Below are positions 16,822-24,668 of a DNA stretch of 64,000 nucleotides, piece after piece. The stretch is from contig JAJDUD010000007.1 of NCBI GenBank assembly GCA_022826825.1, forward strand, positions 1 through 64,000, in the 5' to 3' direction. How positions within the stretch are numbered: position 1 is the stretch's first letter; each line of letters begins with the position of its first letter. Source of the stretch: Acidobacteriota bacterium (GTDB taxonomy: Bacteria > Acidobacteriota > Vicinamibacteria > Marinacidobacterales > Marinacidobacteraceae). The notes below the pieces were generated by a model that had not been told where the DNA came from, ran no database searches, and saw only the letters and a program-made list of their open reading frames with translations. A program made the translations under genes and the position numbers.

Positions 16822-17040
16822 AGCAGAAACGGCTTGGAACGCCGACCTCCGGTCGGCACGCGCTGCGCGACCGCGCAGCGCACGGCACGGCGCCGACCTG
16901 CGGGATGGTTCTCTCTCGGTGCAAACGGGCGGAGGGGACGCTCCCGGACCTCTGTCGCCCGAGACGACTAGCGGCGCGTCGCCCGCGGGCCTTCGGCCCG
17001 CTGTGCCGACCAGAGGTCGGCGTTCCAAGCCGTTTCCGCC
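16822..17040. repeat. Inverted repeat of about 38 bp around a GC-rich hairpin centre
   Basis: The left arm 16822-16859 and right arm 17003-17040 are reverse complements with very few mismatches; the central 30 bp (left arm begins CGGCTTGGAACGCCGACC) differ at one place. Each arm itself contains a small hairpin around CCGACCTCCGGTCGG, and next to the arms lie second stems such as GCGGGCCTTCGGCCCGC. The layout, two stems per half and two halves inverted, is that of the composite elements elsewhere in this window, but in a different sequence subfamily. Confidence 0.75.
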
Positions 17041-17046
17041 GTTTTG

Positions 17047-17345
17047 CGACATGTGACCCGCCCGCCGATCCCGCCTCAGCGACATGTGATCCGCCAACCG
17101 ACCCCGCCTCAGCGACATGTTCCTTCCGCAGGACCTGCTCCTGCGACATGTGACCCGCGAGCCCGATCCCGCCTCAGCGACATGTACCTCCCGCAGGACC
17201 TGCTACTGCGACATGTGATCCGCCGGCCGATCCCGCCCCAGCGACATGTACCCCCGGAGGACCGGCTACTGCGACATGTGACCCGCCAGCCGATGCCGCC
17301 TCAGCGACATGTGCCCCACCAGCAGACACCGCTTCAGCGACATGT
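17047..17345. repeat. Periodic array of ten CGACATGT boxes
   Basis: CGACATGT begins at 17047, 17080, 17113, 17144, 17178, 17209, 17242, 17272, 17305 and 17338, always in the same orientation, with steps of 30-34 bp. The box holds the palindrome ACATGT. Two spacer types alternate for much of the array: one of about 33 bp containing CCGATCCCGCCTCAG and one of about 31 bp containing CCCGCAGGACCTGCTACTG. A repeated protein-binding site on one face of the helix would look like this; multiple terminal repeats of an IS21-type element are another explanation. Confidence 0.85.
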
Positions 17346-17379
17346 AAGCGTGCGGCAGCGGAACGCTGGCCAGTCCTCC

Positions 17380-17582
17380 CGGTGGGGGTCTCCGACCGGC
17401 ATCGCGGCCGCAGGCCGCGAAACTCCGGTCCCGTCGCGGAAACCCGAAACGAAGACGACGAAGCGACGTACGCGCGCGCAGTTGTCGCCGCGCCGTCCCT
17501 TTGGCGAGCGCGCCATCCGGCGAAAGGAAGCCCTGGAGTTTCGCCCGCTGCGCGGGCGATGCCGGTCAGAGACCGGCGCTCC
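17380..17582. repeat. Composite hairpin element (inverted pair with conserved core), copy 1
   Basis: A half-element at about 17380-17426 (ACCGGCATCGCGGCCGCAGG then CCGCGAAACTCC) faces an inverted half-element at 17535-17582 (GGAGTTTCGCCCGCTGCGCG, then GGCGATGCCGG and the CTCC end). The roughly 110 bp between share CGAAACGAAGACGACGAAGC-like sequence, a CGCGCGCAGTTGTCG block and CCTTTGGCGAG with the copies at 24391 and 38114. It interrupts the CGACATGT array. Confidence 0.75.
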
Positions 17583-17654
17583 ACTGCCGTGCGCGCTTCG
17601 GGCGGGTGATCGGAACGCGGTTTCGTCGCCTTCGTGGGCCACGAAACGCACGCC

Positions 17655-17725
17655 GCCATGTTCCAACCCAGCCGATCCCGTTCCAGCGACATGTGCCTCC
17701 CGCAGGACCCGCTACTGCGACATGT
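17655..17725. repeat. Second part of the CGACATGT array
   Basis: Clear boxes start at 17687 and 17718 (31 bp apart), and a decayed box (CCATGTTCC) lies where one is expected 32 bp before the first. Spacers are of the same two types as in the first part. The last box is followed by GACCGGTCAACCGACTGTCA, then AGAGACACCCACTTTTACGC, which looks like the outer edge of an insertion sequence. Confidence 0.75.
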
Positions 17726-17892
17726 GACCGGTCAACCGACTGTCAAGAGACACCCACTTTTACGCACTGATGGCCCTCGACCAAGAGCGAGCGCCGGTTC
17801 CGGGAGGGTCGTGGCAGGTCCGCGGGCCTGCGGCCCGCGTGCCGGTCGGAGGGCCCCACCGGGAGAACTGCGCGGCGTTCCAGGCCGTCGCG

Positions 17893-17912
17893 CCGCCGGT
17901 CCTTTCCGGCGG
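17893..17912 (-). terminator. Hairpin after the acyltransferase gene
   Basis: CCGCCGG and CCGGCGG form a perfect 7-bp stem with a 6-nt loop, starting about 8 bp past the stop of the minus-strand acyltransferase. In that direction no U-run follows; on the plus strand TTCTTTCC follows. It may end the accD-folC-proS operon. Confidence 0.4.
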
Positions 17913-17919
17913 TTCTTTC

Positions 17920-19335
17920 CTACGGTGCGGCGGGTCGCGCCGGGATGAGGTGTCCGATCGAGTTGGCGTAGTAGTCCACGAAGTGGCGGCGCGGTTCGAG
18001 GATCCGGAGGCGTCCCTCGTCGGCCTTGACCATCTGCCGCTGGATCAGGAGTTGCAGGCCCAGTTCGACGGCGGGCTCCCAGTCCTCGCGGGGGATGTCG
18101 GGCTCGCCGGGACGGTCCTCCAGCGTCTCCAGGATCCTGAAGGCGGCTACCCGCGCCTCGGACCTCGAGACGCCCTCGTCTCCCCGGTCCCGGATGACCG
18201 TCGCCATCAAGGGCACGGGGAGCACCGGCATGATGTCGGCGATGCGCCGCATGAGGTCGCCGGCCAGCACCCCCACCTCGGCGAAGCGCTCCTCGCGGCC
18301 GACCGCCCGGGGGTCGAAGTCCCGCCTCTGCAGCCACGCCCGGAGCGAGACCGGCGCGCCGACGCTGAGCGTGGCGTGCCCGAAGGGTTTCCAACGGCGG
18401 TTCAGGCGCAGCCAGAACTGGTGGCCCACGAACGCCGCGGTGGCCCGCCACGATCCGGTCCGGGTGGCGCGCTTGCCGCTGGCCTTCATGATCTGGAGGT
18501 TCTTGTCCTCGATGACCCGGTCGTAGTTCACCGCCACCGGCACGAACGCCACGTCGCGGCCCGTCTGGGGATCGAACGACCGCACCGCGTAGTCGAGGAG
18601 ACCGAGGCGCGGGCTCCCGAGCTTCCCGTCGTCCGAGAAGCGTCCCTCGATGAAGAACGCCTGCGGGACTCCCGCACGGGTGGCTGTTCTCACGTGGGCG
18701 GCGAGCACGGCCCGGTAGAGGGGATTCCCCGATCCCCGGCGCACGAAGAAACCGCCGAGCGCGCGCAGCATCCGGTCGAGCGGCCAGTAGCGCGCCCATT
18801 CGCCCACCGCGAACGAGAGGATGGCCCGGTCCGCGAGGGAGGTGGCGGCGACGACGTAGTCGAAGTTGCTGCGGTGGTTGAGAACGAAGACCGGTGTCGA
18901 GGTCCTGGCCGCCCGCACGATCGCTTCCTCGTCCACGTAGCGGACGCGGACCCGGAAGAGGCGGAGCAGGAGCCGCTTCACCGGGCCGTGGATCAGGCGG
19001 AAATAGAAGCCGGCGCTCAGCGACGGAACGATCTCCCGGGCGTATTCCCGCGCCGTCACCAGCACGTCGCACTGGTCCTGACCCGTGCGGTCCACCTCCT
19101 GGAGGATCGCCTCCTGCACTCCGGGGTCCACCATCAGCAGGTCGGCGGCGCTCGTCGGCTTGAGCAGTTGGAACGCCGAAGGCTGGATGGCCAGGCGTCC
19201 CTGCGCCTCGTGGAAGGCGTGCGTGTTGCGGCGGTCCCGGCGGCGGCGCCAGAGCGGACGGACCACCAGACCGTAGAGGCACCCCGCCACCAGCAGCGCG
19301 AGAACGGGAAGCGGAACGGAAACGGATTCGAACAC
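17920..19335 (-). CDS. Glycerol-3-phosphate acyltransferase-like protein (PlsB/PlsC superfamily)
   Basis: From the GTG at 19335 (GGAAGG just upstream, 19 bp after the proS stop) the product has 471 residues. The longer open frame would run into proS and is rejected. A membrane span (VPLPVLALLVAGCLYGLVV) is followed by the acyltransferase core: FVLNHRSNFDYVV with the HxxxxD catalytic pair, GGFFVRRGSGNPLYRAVL, and FFIEGRFSDDGKLG, the EGxRS-type phosphate site. This order is that of PlsB, although the protein is much shorter than the enterobacterial enzyme. It probably acylates glycerol-3-phosphate or a related acceptor in membrane lipid synthesis; its place in an operon with accD supports that. 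Confidence 0.78.
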   Translation of the reverse strand: MFESVSVPLPVLALLVAGCLYGLVVRPLWRRRRDRRNTHAFHEAQGRLAIQPSAFQLLKPTSAADLLMVDPGVQEAILQEVDRTGQDQCDVLVTAREYAREIVPSLSAGFYFRLIHGPVKRLLLRLFRVRVRYVDEEAIVRAARTSTPVFVLNHRSNFDYVVAATSLADRAILSFAVGEWARYWPLDRMLRALGGFFVRRGSGNPLYRAVLAAHVRTATRAGVPQAFFIEGRFSDDGKLGSPRLGLLDYAVRSFDPQTGRDVAFVPVAVNYDRVIEDKNLQIMKASGKRATRTGSWRATAAFVGHQFWLRLNRRWKPFGHATLSVGAPVSLRAWLQRRDFDPRAVGREERFAEVGVLAGDLMRRIADIMPVLPVPLMATVIRDRGDEGVSRSEARVAAFRILETLEDRPGEPDIPREDWEPAVELGLQLLIQRQMVKADEGRLRILEPRRHFVDYYANSIGHLIPARPAAP

Positions 19336-19354
19336 GGCCTTCCGCCCCCGCCCG

Positions 19355-21121
19355 TCAGCCGAATTCGGGGATCCGGACGGCTTCCTCGATGCGGTCGAGG
19401 AGCGCCGTCCGGCGTGCCGTGAGGGCTTCGGCGAGGCTCTCCAGCGGCACGATTTCGGACGCGTCCTCACCCCGGATGCGAACCTCCGCTCCGCCGCGGC
19501 CCAGCGAGCGTCCCGAGATCACGACCCGCAGCGGGATTCCGATGAGGTCGGCGTCCGCGAACTTCACCCCCGCCCGCTCGTCGCGGTCGTCGAGCAGCAC
19601 CTCGAGCCCGGCGTCCTGCAGTTCGTCGTGCAGGCGTTCCGCCACCGAACCCGCCTCGTCCTCCGCCGCGCGTCCGGCCAGCGGGATCAGGTGGACGTCG
19701 TACGGGGAGACGCTCATCGGCCAGCGGAGGCCGCTGTCGTCGTGGTGCTCCTCCGCCACGCAGGCGAGGAGCCGGCCCGAGCCGATGCCGTAAGAGCCCA
19801 TCCAGATGGGGCGCTCGGCGCCCTCGTCGTCGAGGAAGCGGGCGCCGGCGGCGTCCCCGTAGCGGGTGCCGAGCTGGAAGATGTTGCCGACCTCGACGCC
19901 CCGCGATGTGCGAAGCGGCTTTCCGCATTCCGCGCAGCAATGGCCGTCGTCCGCCACCGCGATGTCCGTCACGAGTCCCGGGTCGTAGTCCCGTCCGGCG
20001 TTCACGTTCCGGAAGTGCACGTCGGGCTCGTTCGCGCCGGCCACCAGGTTCGGTGAGGCGGGAATCGAATCGTCCACCACGACCGTGCCCGAGGTCAGCC
20101 CGATCGGGGAGGCGTATCCCGGCGTGGCGCCGGCGTTCCGGATCGCCTCGTCCTCGGCGGGACGAAGCCACGACGCGCCGACCGCGTTCGCGAGCTTGGT
20201 TTCGTTCACGTCCATGTCGCCGCGGATGATCGCGACCACGAGTTCCTCCCGGGCGCCGCCGTCGAGCCCCGCGGTGAGGAACACCGCCTTTGCGGTGCGG
20301 GCGGCCGGGATCCCCAGGAACGCGCTGAGTTCGTCGATCGTGCGGGCGCCCGGGGTGTCGACCCGCTCGAGCGGCAGCGGGTCCTCCGGCCCCGCCGGGG
20401 TCTTGGCGAAGCGGGCGATCTGGCGGTTCGCCGAATAGCCGCAGGCGTCGCAGAGGACCAGGGTGTCCTCGCCCACCGGGGTCAGGTACATGAACTCGTG
20501 CGCCTGGCTGCCGCCCATCATGCCGACGTCGGAGCCGACGGCGATGGTGGGCAGCCCGCAGCGCCAGAAGATGCGGAAGTAGGCCTCGTAGTGGGCGCGG
20601 TACTGGCGTTCGAGGCCCTCGGCGTCATGGTCGAGGGTGTAGGAGTCCTTCATGGTGAACTCGCGCACCCGGATCAGTCCGGCCCGGGGCCGGGCGTCGT
20701 CCCGGAACTTGGTCTGGATGTGGTAGACGAGCTGGGGAAGCTGCCGGTGGGAGCGGATCTCGCTCCGGCAGAGGTCGGCCACCACCTCCTCATGGGTCAT
20801 GGCCAGCACGAGGTCGCTGTTCTTGCGGTCCTTGAAGCGCGCCATCTCCGGCCCGACGGCGTCGTAGCGTCCCGACCGGCGCCAGATCTCGGCTGGATGG
20901 ACGACCGGCATGGTCATCTCCTGGCCGCCGATCCGGTTCATCTCCTCCCGCAGGACGTTCTCGATCCGGGTGATCGAGCGATGCGCCAGCGGCAGGTAGG
21001 AATAGAGGCCCTGGCCGAGCTGCCGGATGAAGCCGGCGCGGAGCAGCAGCCGGTGGCTGTCGGCTTCGATCCCGGCGGGGGCCTCGCGCAGGGTGAGACC
21101 GAAGTGGTGGGAGAGTCGCAT
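19355..21121 (-). CDS. proS: Prolyl-tRNA synthetase, bacterial type with editing domain
   Basis: The 588-residue class II synthetase begins MRLSHHFGLTLREAPAGIEA and has motif 1 near VLREEMNRIGGQEMTMPVVH, motif 2 with KDRKNSDLVLAMTHEEV and FRDDARPRAGLIRVREFTMK, a YbaK-like editing insertion around residues 230-390 (TIDELSAFLGIPAARTAKAV), motif 3 with MGSYGIGSGRLLACVAEEHH and the anticodon-binding domain at the C-terminus. It charges tRNA-Pro and edits mischarged Ala-tRNA-Pro. Length matches the long bacterial form. It lies 34 bp after folC and 19 bp before the acyltransferase gene. Confidence 0.97.
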   Translation of the reverse strand: MRLSHHFGLTLREAPAGIEADSHRLLLRAGFIRQLGQGLYSYLPLAHRSITRIENVLREEMNRIGGQEMTMPVVHPAEIWRRSGRYDAVGPEMARFKDRKNSDLVLAMTHEEVVADLCRSEIRSHRQLPQLVYHIQTKFRDDARPRAGLIRVREFTMKDSYTLDHDAEGLERQYRAHYEAYFRIFWRCGLPTIAVGSDVGMMGGSQAHEFMYLTPVGEDTLVLCDACGYSANRQIARFAKTPAGPEDPLPLERVDTPGARTIDELSAFLGIPAARTAKAVFLTAGLDGGAREELVVAIIRGDMDVNETKLANAVGASWLRPAEDEAIRNAGATPGYASPIGLTSGTVVVDDSIPASPNLVAGANEPDVHFRNVNAGRDYDPGLVTDIAVADDGHCCAECGKPLRTSRGVEVGNIFQLGTRYGDAAGARFLDDEGAERPIWMGSYGIGSGRLLACVAEEHHDDSGLRWPMSVSPYDVHLIPLAGRAAEDEAGSVAERLHDELQDAGLEVLLDDRDERAGVKFADADLIGIPLRVVISGRSLGRGGAEVRIRGEDASEIVPLESLAEALTARRTALLDRIEEAVRIPEFG

Positions 21122-21155
21122 CGGGGTGGGCGGCGGGCCGGAGTGTACCGACCGG

Positions 21156-22562
21156 TCAGGCGGCGGAAGATCGCCGCTCGGTGCTCGTCTGGCCGGCCGG
21201 TTCCGCCGGGAGCAGCGGCATCTCGATCACGTCGGCATCGAGACGGTCGCCGTTCTCCGCGCGGAGCAGTCGGAGCGCGTCCCCGAGGAGGAAGATGGAG
21301 CCGGCGATCACCACCTCGCCCTGCCGGCCGGCGAGCCGGTACGCCCGGGCGAGCGCCTGCGGCACCCCTTCCACGGTTTCCGCGCGGGCGCCGTTTCCGG
21401 CAAAGACGTGCTCCGCGCTGGCCTTCAGGTCGGCGAGCGGGAGCGCCCGCCGGGTGGCCGCGGCAGTCAGCAGCACCCGCTGGAAGTACGGCGCCAGCGG
21501 CGCCAGCATCTCCTCGACCCGCTTGTCGCGACTCGCCCCGAAGACCAGCACCCGCCGTCCGTTCGCCCCGAGCGTGTCGAGGTACTCCGAGAGCCGTTCG
21601 GCGCCGCTCGGATTGTGGGCGGCGTCGAGGAGCAGCCGTGGACGGCTTCCGTCAGCCGGCAGCCATTCCAGGCGTCCCGGCCACCGGACCGCCGAGACGC
21701 CCTGCCGGACCCGAACCGGGTCGAGGGTTCCGAACCCTTCCCGGGCGAAGAGACGCTCGGCCCCCCGGACCGCCAGCGCGAGGTTGTCCAACTGATGCCT
21801 GCCGGGCAGCGGCAGCCAGAGGTCGTCGTAGGTCGCGACCGGGGTCGAAAGGGCTCCGGCGGCGCCGGTTCGGTGGACCGTGCAGTCCAGAGTCGTTTCC
21901 CGGGCCACGTCCCGGAAGCGGGCGCCGCGGTCCCGGGCGCTGGCCGCGAGGACCTCGGCCGCCTCGGGATCCTGTCGGGCGATCAGCAGCTCGCCGCCGG
22001 GCCGCGCCACCGCCCCCTTCTCCCCGGCGATTTCGCGAACCGTCCGGCCCAGGTAGCGCTCGTGATCCAGGGCGATGCGGGTCACGAGTCCGAGCGGCGC
22101 GTCGGTGGCGGTCGTGGCGTCCCAGCGGCCGCCCATCCCGACCTCGAAGACCGCCGCGTCGACTTCATGCCGGGCGAAGGCCAGGAAGGCGGCGCCCGTG
22201 ATGGTCTCGAAGAACGACGGCTGCTGATCCGGAGGCAGGCGCTCGGCCGCATGGGCGATGTCGTGGATCAGGCCGGCGAACTCGTCGTCCGGAAGCTGCC
22301 GGCCGTTCACCAGGATGCGCTCGCCGATGGAGACGAGATGGGGCGACGTGAAACGCCCCGCCCGCAGTCCGTGGGCCCGGAGGATCGAGTCCAGGATGGC
22401 TACGGTCGACCCCTTCCCGTTCGTTCCCGCGACGACCACCGACGGGAACCGGCGTTCCGGGTGGCCGAGCGCCCCGGCGAGCAGCCGGATGTTCCGGGTT
22501 CCCACCTTGACGTGGAACTGCTCGCGGCTCTTCAGAAAAGCGAGCGCCTCCTCGTAACGCAT
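21156..22562 (-). CDS. folC: Folylpolyglutamate synthase / dihydrofolate synthase
   Basis: From the ATG at 22562 the protein has 468 residues. The P-loop AGTNGKGSTVAIL lies at about 45-57 and is followed by GRFTSPHLVSIGERILVNG, the classic FolC pair. Later come GMGGRWDATTATD, IALDHERYLG with the carbamylated-lysine neighbourhood and ILLDAAHNP-like LLLDAAHNPSGAERLSEYL. It adds glutamates to folates and may also form dihydrofolate from dihydropteroate. The gene follows accD by 25 bp, a common pairing in bacteria. The C-terminus is slightly long with a low-complexity tail. Confidence 0.95.
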   Translation of the reverse strand: MRYEEALAFLKSREQFHVKVGTRNIRLLAGALGHPERRFPSVVVAGTNGKGSTVAILDSILRAHGLRAGRFTSPHLVSIGERILVNGRQLPDDEFAGLIHDIAHAAERLPPDQQPSFFETITGAAFLAFARHEVDAAVFEVGMGGRWDATTATDAPLGLVTRIALDHERYLGRTVREIAGEKGAVARPGGELLIARQDPEAAEVLAASARDRGARFRDVARETTLDCTVHRTGAAGALSTPVATYDDLWLPLPGRHQLDNLALAVRGAERLFAREGFGTLDPVRVRQGVSAVRWPGRLEWLPADGSRPRLLLDAAHNPSGAERLSEYLDTLGANGRRVLVFGASRDKRVEEMLAPLAPYFQRVLLTAAATRRALPLADLKASAEHVFAGNGARAETVEGVPQALARAYRLAGRQGEVVIAGSIFLLGDALRLLRAENGDRLDADVIEMPLLPAEPAGQTSTERRSSAA

Positions 22563-22587
22563 CAACGTGCGGAAGGGGCCGTCCGCT

Positions 22588-23517
<930 letters not shown>

Positions 23518-23528
23518 ATGAGCGAGGC

Positions 23529-23534
23529 ATCCTA
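23529..23534 (-). promoter_or_regulatory. Candidate -10 box (TAGGAT) for accD
   Basis: TAGGAT on the minus strand lies 11 bp before the accD ATG, with no Shine-Dalgarno sequence. It would drive the accD-folC-proS-acyltransferase operon as a near-leaderless message. Confidence 0.4.
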
Positions 23535-23631
23535 ACAGACGGGCCGGGTCGCCGCCCTGATGGGAAGGGGTGCTCTCGGGAAGCCGCCGGCCGCCGTGAT
23601 CTGCGGGTTTCCGGGCGACGTGTCCGGGACT

Positions 23632-24231
23632 TCAGTCGATGAACAGGGGCACGATGGCGGCAACAAGCAGCAAGCCCATCGCGACGTTGAAGACCCGGAG
23701 ACGGTTGCCGCGCTTCAGGAGGCGGCCGATCCCGACGCCGAAGAGGGTCCAGACCGAGGCGCAGGGATAGTTCACCGAGACGAAGGTGAGGGTGATCGCG
23801 CCCACTTCGAAGAGGAGGTCTCCCCCGATGGTCGTGAAGGCGCTGATGGCCCCCACGGCGACCACCCACCCCTTCGGGTTGACCCACTGGAACGCGGCGG
23901 CCTGCAGGAAGGTGAACGGGCGTCCGGGGCGTTCGTTCGCGCCGCCGTTTCCGCTGGCGGTGGCGATCCTCCAGGCCATCCAGAGGATGGCGCCCGAGCC
24001 CACGTACCTGAGGACGACGTGCACGGCGGGGACGGCCTCGAAGACGCCCCCGAGGCCGAACCCGACCCCGGCCACCATCGCCGGATACCCGAGGCCGATG
24101 CCCAGGAGATGCGGGATCGTCCGCCGGTATCCGAAGTTCGCTCCGGAGGCGGTGACCATGACGTTGTTGGGCCCCGGCGTGATGGACATGGAGAACGCGA
24201 AGAGGGCGACGGGGAGGACGAGGTCGAACAT
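23632..24231 (-). CDS. LysE/RhtB-family amino acid exporter
   Basis: The 199-residue inner-membrane protein starts at the ATG at 24231. It contains FSMSITPGPNNVMVTASGAN at residues 13-32, the strongly conserved first-span motif of LysE exporters, then GYRRTIPHLLGIGLGYPAM, AWRIATAS with FQWVNPKGWVVAVGAI in the middle, and five to six hydrophobic segments. It should export an amino acid or related small molecule. The frame is open further upstream to 24339, but that part is repeat-derived. Upstream lies a composite hairpin element. Confidence 0.88.
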   Translation of the reverse strand: MFDLVLPVALFAFSMSITPGPNNVMVTASGANFGYRRTIPHLLGIGLGYPAMVAGVGFGLGGVFEAVPAVHVVLRYVGSGAILWMAWRIATASGNGGANERPGRPFTFLQAAAFQWVNPKGWVVAVGAISAFTTIGGDLLFEVGAITLTFVSVNYPCASVWTLFGVGIGRLLKRGNRLRVFNVAMGLLLVAAIVPLFID

Positions 24232-24317
24232 GCGGAATTGGTCTGGCGGGGAGGAATCTACTGTTGCTTCGCCGCGCTTCACGAGGGTCGGAGCTACGGC
24301 CTTCGCAGCACGGGCTG

Positions 24318-24380
24318 CGGCGCCGGGAGAATCGCCCATGCGCGTGTCCTCCCGCGCGCCCCGCCGGGCATGAAAACGCG
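24318..24380. repeat. Segment shared with the 38-kb MITE-like element
   Basis: CCGGGAGAATCGCCCATGCG and CCCCGCCGGGCATGAAAACG match, with few changes, the reverse complement of 38345-38400. Here and there the segment directly borders a composite hairpin element, so the two formed one larger unit. Confidence 0.65.
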
Positions 24381-24390
24381 GATCCGGCGA

Positions 24391-24608
24391 GGAGCGCCGG
24401 TGTTCACACCGGCATCGCGGCCGACGGCCGCGAAACTCCCGGCGTTGTTGCGCCCGGTCGCGGGGACCCGAGACAAAGACGGCGAAGCGGAGTACGCGCG
24501 CGCAGTTGTCGTCGCGCCATTCCCTTTGACGGGGGCGCCATGCGGCGAATTGAAGCTCTGGAGTTTCGCCCGCTGCGCGGGCGATGCCGGTCTGAAGACC
24601 GGCGCTCC
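24391..24608. repeat. Composite hairpin element, copy 2 (218 bp)
   Basis: The left half 24391-24440 (GGAGCGCCGGTGTTCACACC, then GGCATCGCGGCCGACGGCC) and right half 24560-24608 (GGAGTTTCGCCCGCTGCGCG, then GGTCTGAAGACCGGCGCTCC) face each other around a 119-bp core with GCGGGGACCCGAGACAAAGA, GGCGAAGCGGAGTACGCGCG and CCATTCCCTTTGACGG. The core closely matches the one in 38164-38280 read in reverse. It fills most of the gap between the LysE exporter and the acyl-CoA synthetase. Confidence 0.8.
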
Positions 24609-24642
24609 TGGCCTAGGGGCCGGTACTCCTGGCGCCATTGCA

Positions 24643-24648
24643 TAAGAT
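24643..24648 (+). promoter_or_regulatory. Candidate -10 box (TAAGAT) for the acyl-CoA synthetase operon
   Basis: TAAGAT preceded by TTGCA lies 20 bp before the ATG at 24669, upstream of a good ribosome site (GGAGGT at 24657). It is the only promoter-like sequence between the composite element and the gene. Confidence 0.4.
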
Positions 24649-24668
24649 CATCGGCCGGAGGTGTGCCG

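Larger units (their letters stand above)
16780..17919. other. Gene-free 1.1 kb repeat tract
   Basis: No reading frame here looks like protein; the long frames are made of repeats. It holds, in order: a long inverted repeat (16822-17040), the CGACATGT array (17047-17345), a composite hairpin element (17380-17582) that interrupts the array, the rest of the array (17655-17725), a possible insertion-sequence edge around 17735-17780, an 8-bp GC hairpin (17821-17839) and a hairpin after the acyltransferase stop (17893-17912). Confidence 0.8.

Noticed and set aside
17047..17345. The CGACATGT array as a CRISPR
   Set aside because: The repeated box is only 8 bp, the spacers fall into two recurring classes and are not unique, spacing is irregular at 30-34 bp, and there are no cas genes.
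17044..17727. Long plus-strand open frame of 227 codons in the repeat tract
   Set aside because: Its translation is a repeat of RHV, PPIPPQRHV and similar strings made by the CGACATGT array and then the composite element; there is no ribosome site and no protein-like pattern.
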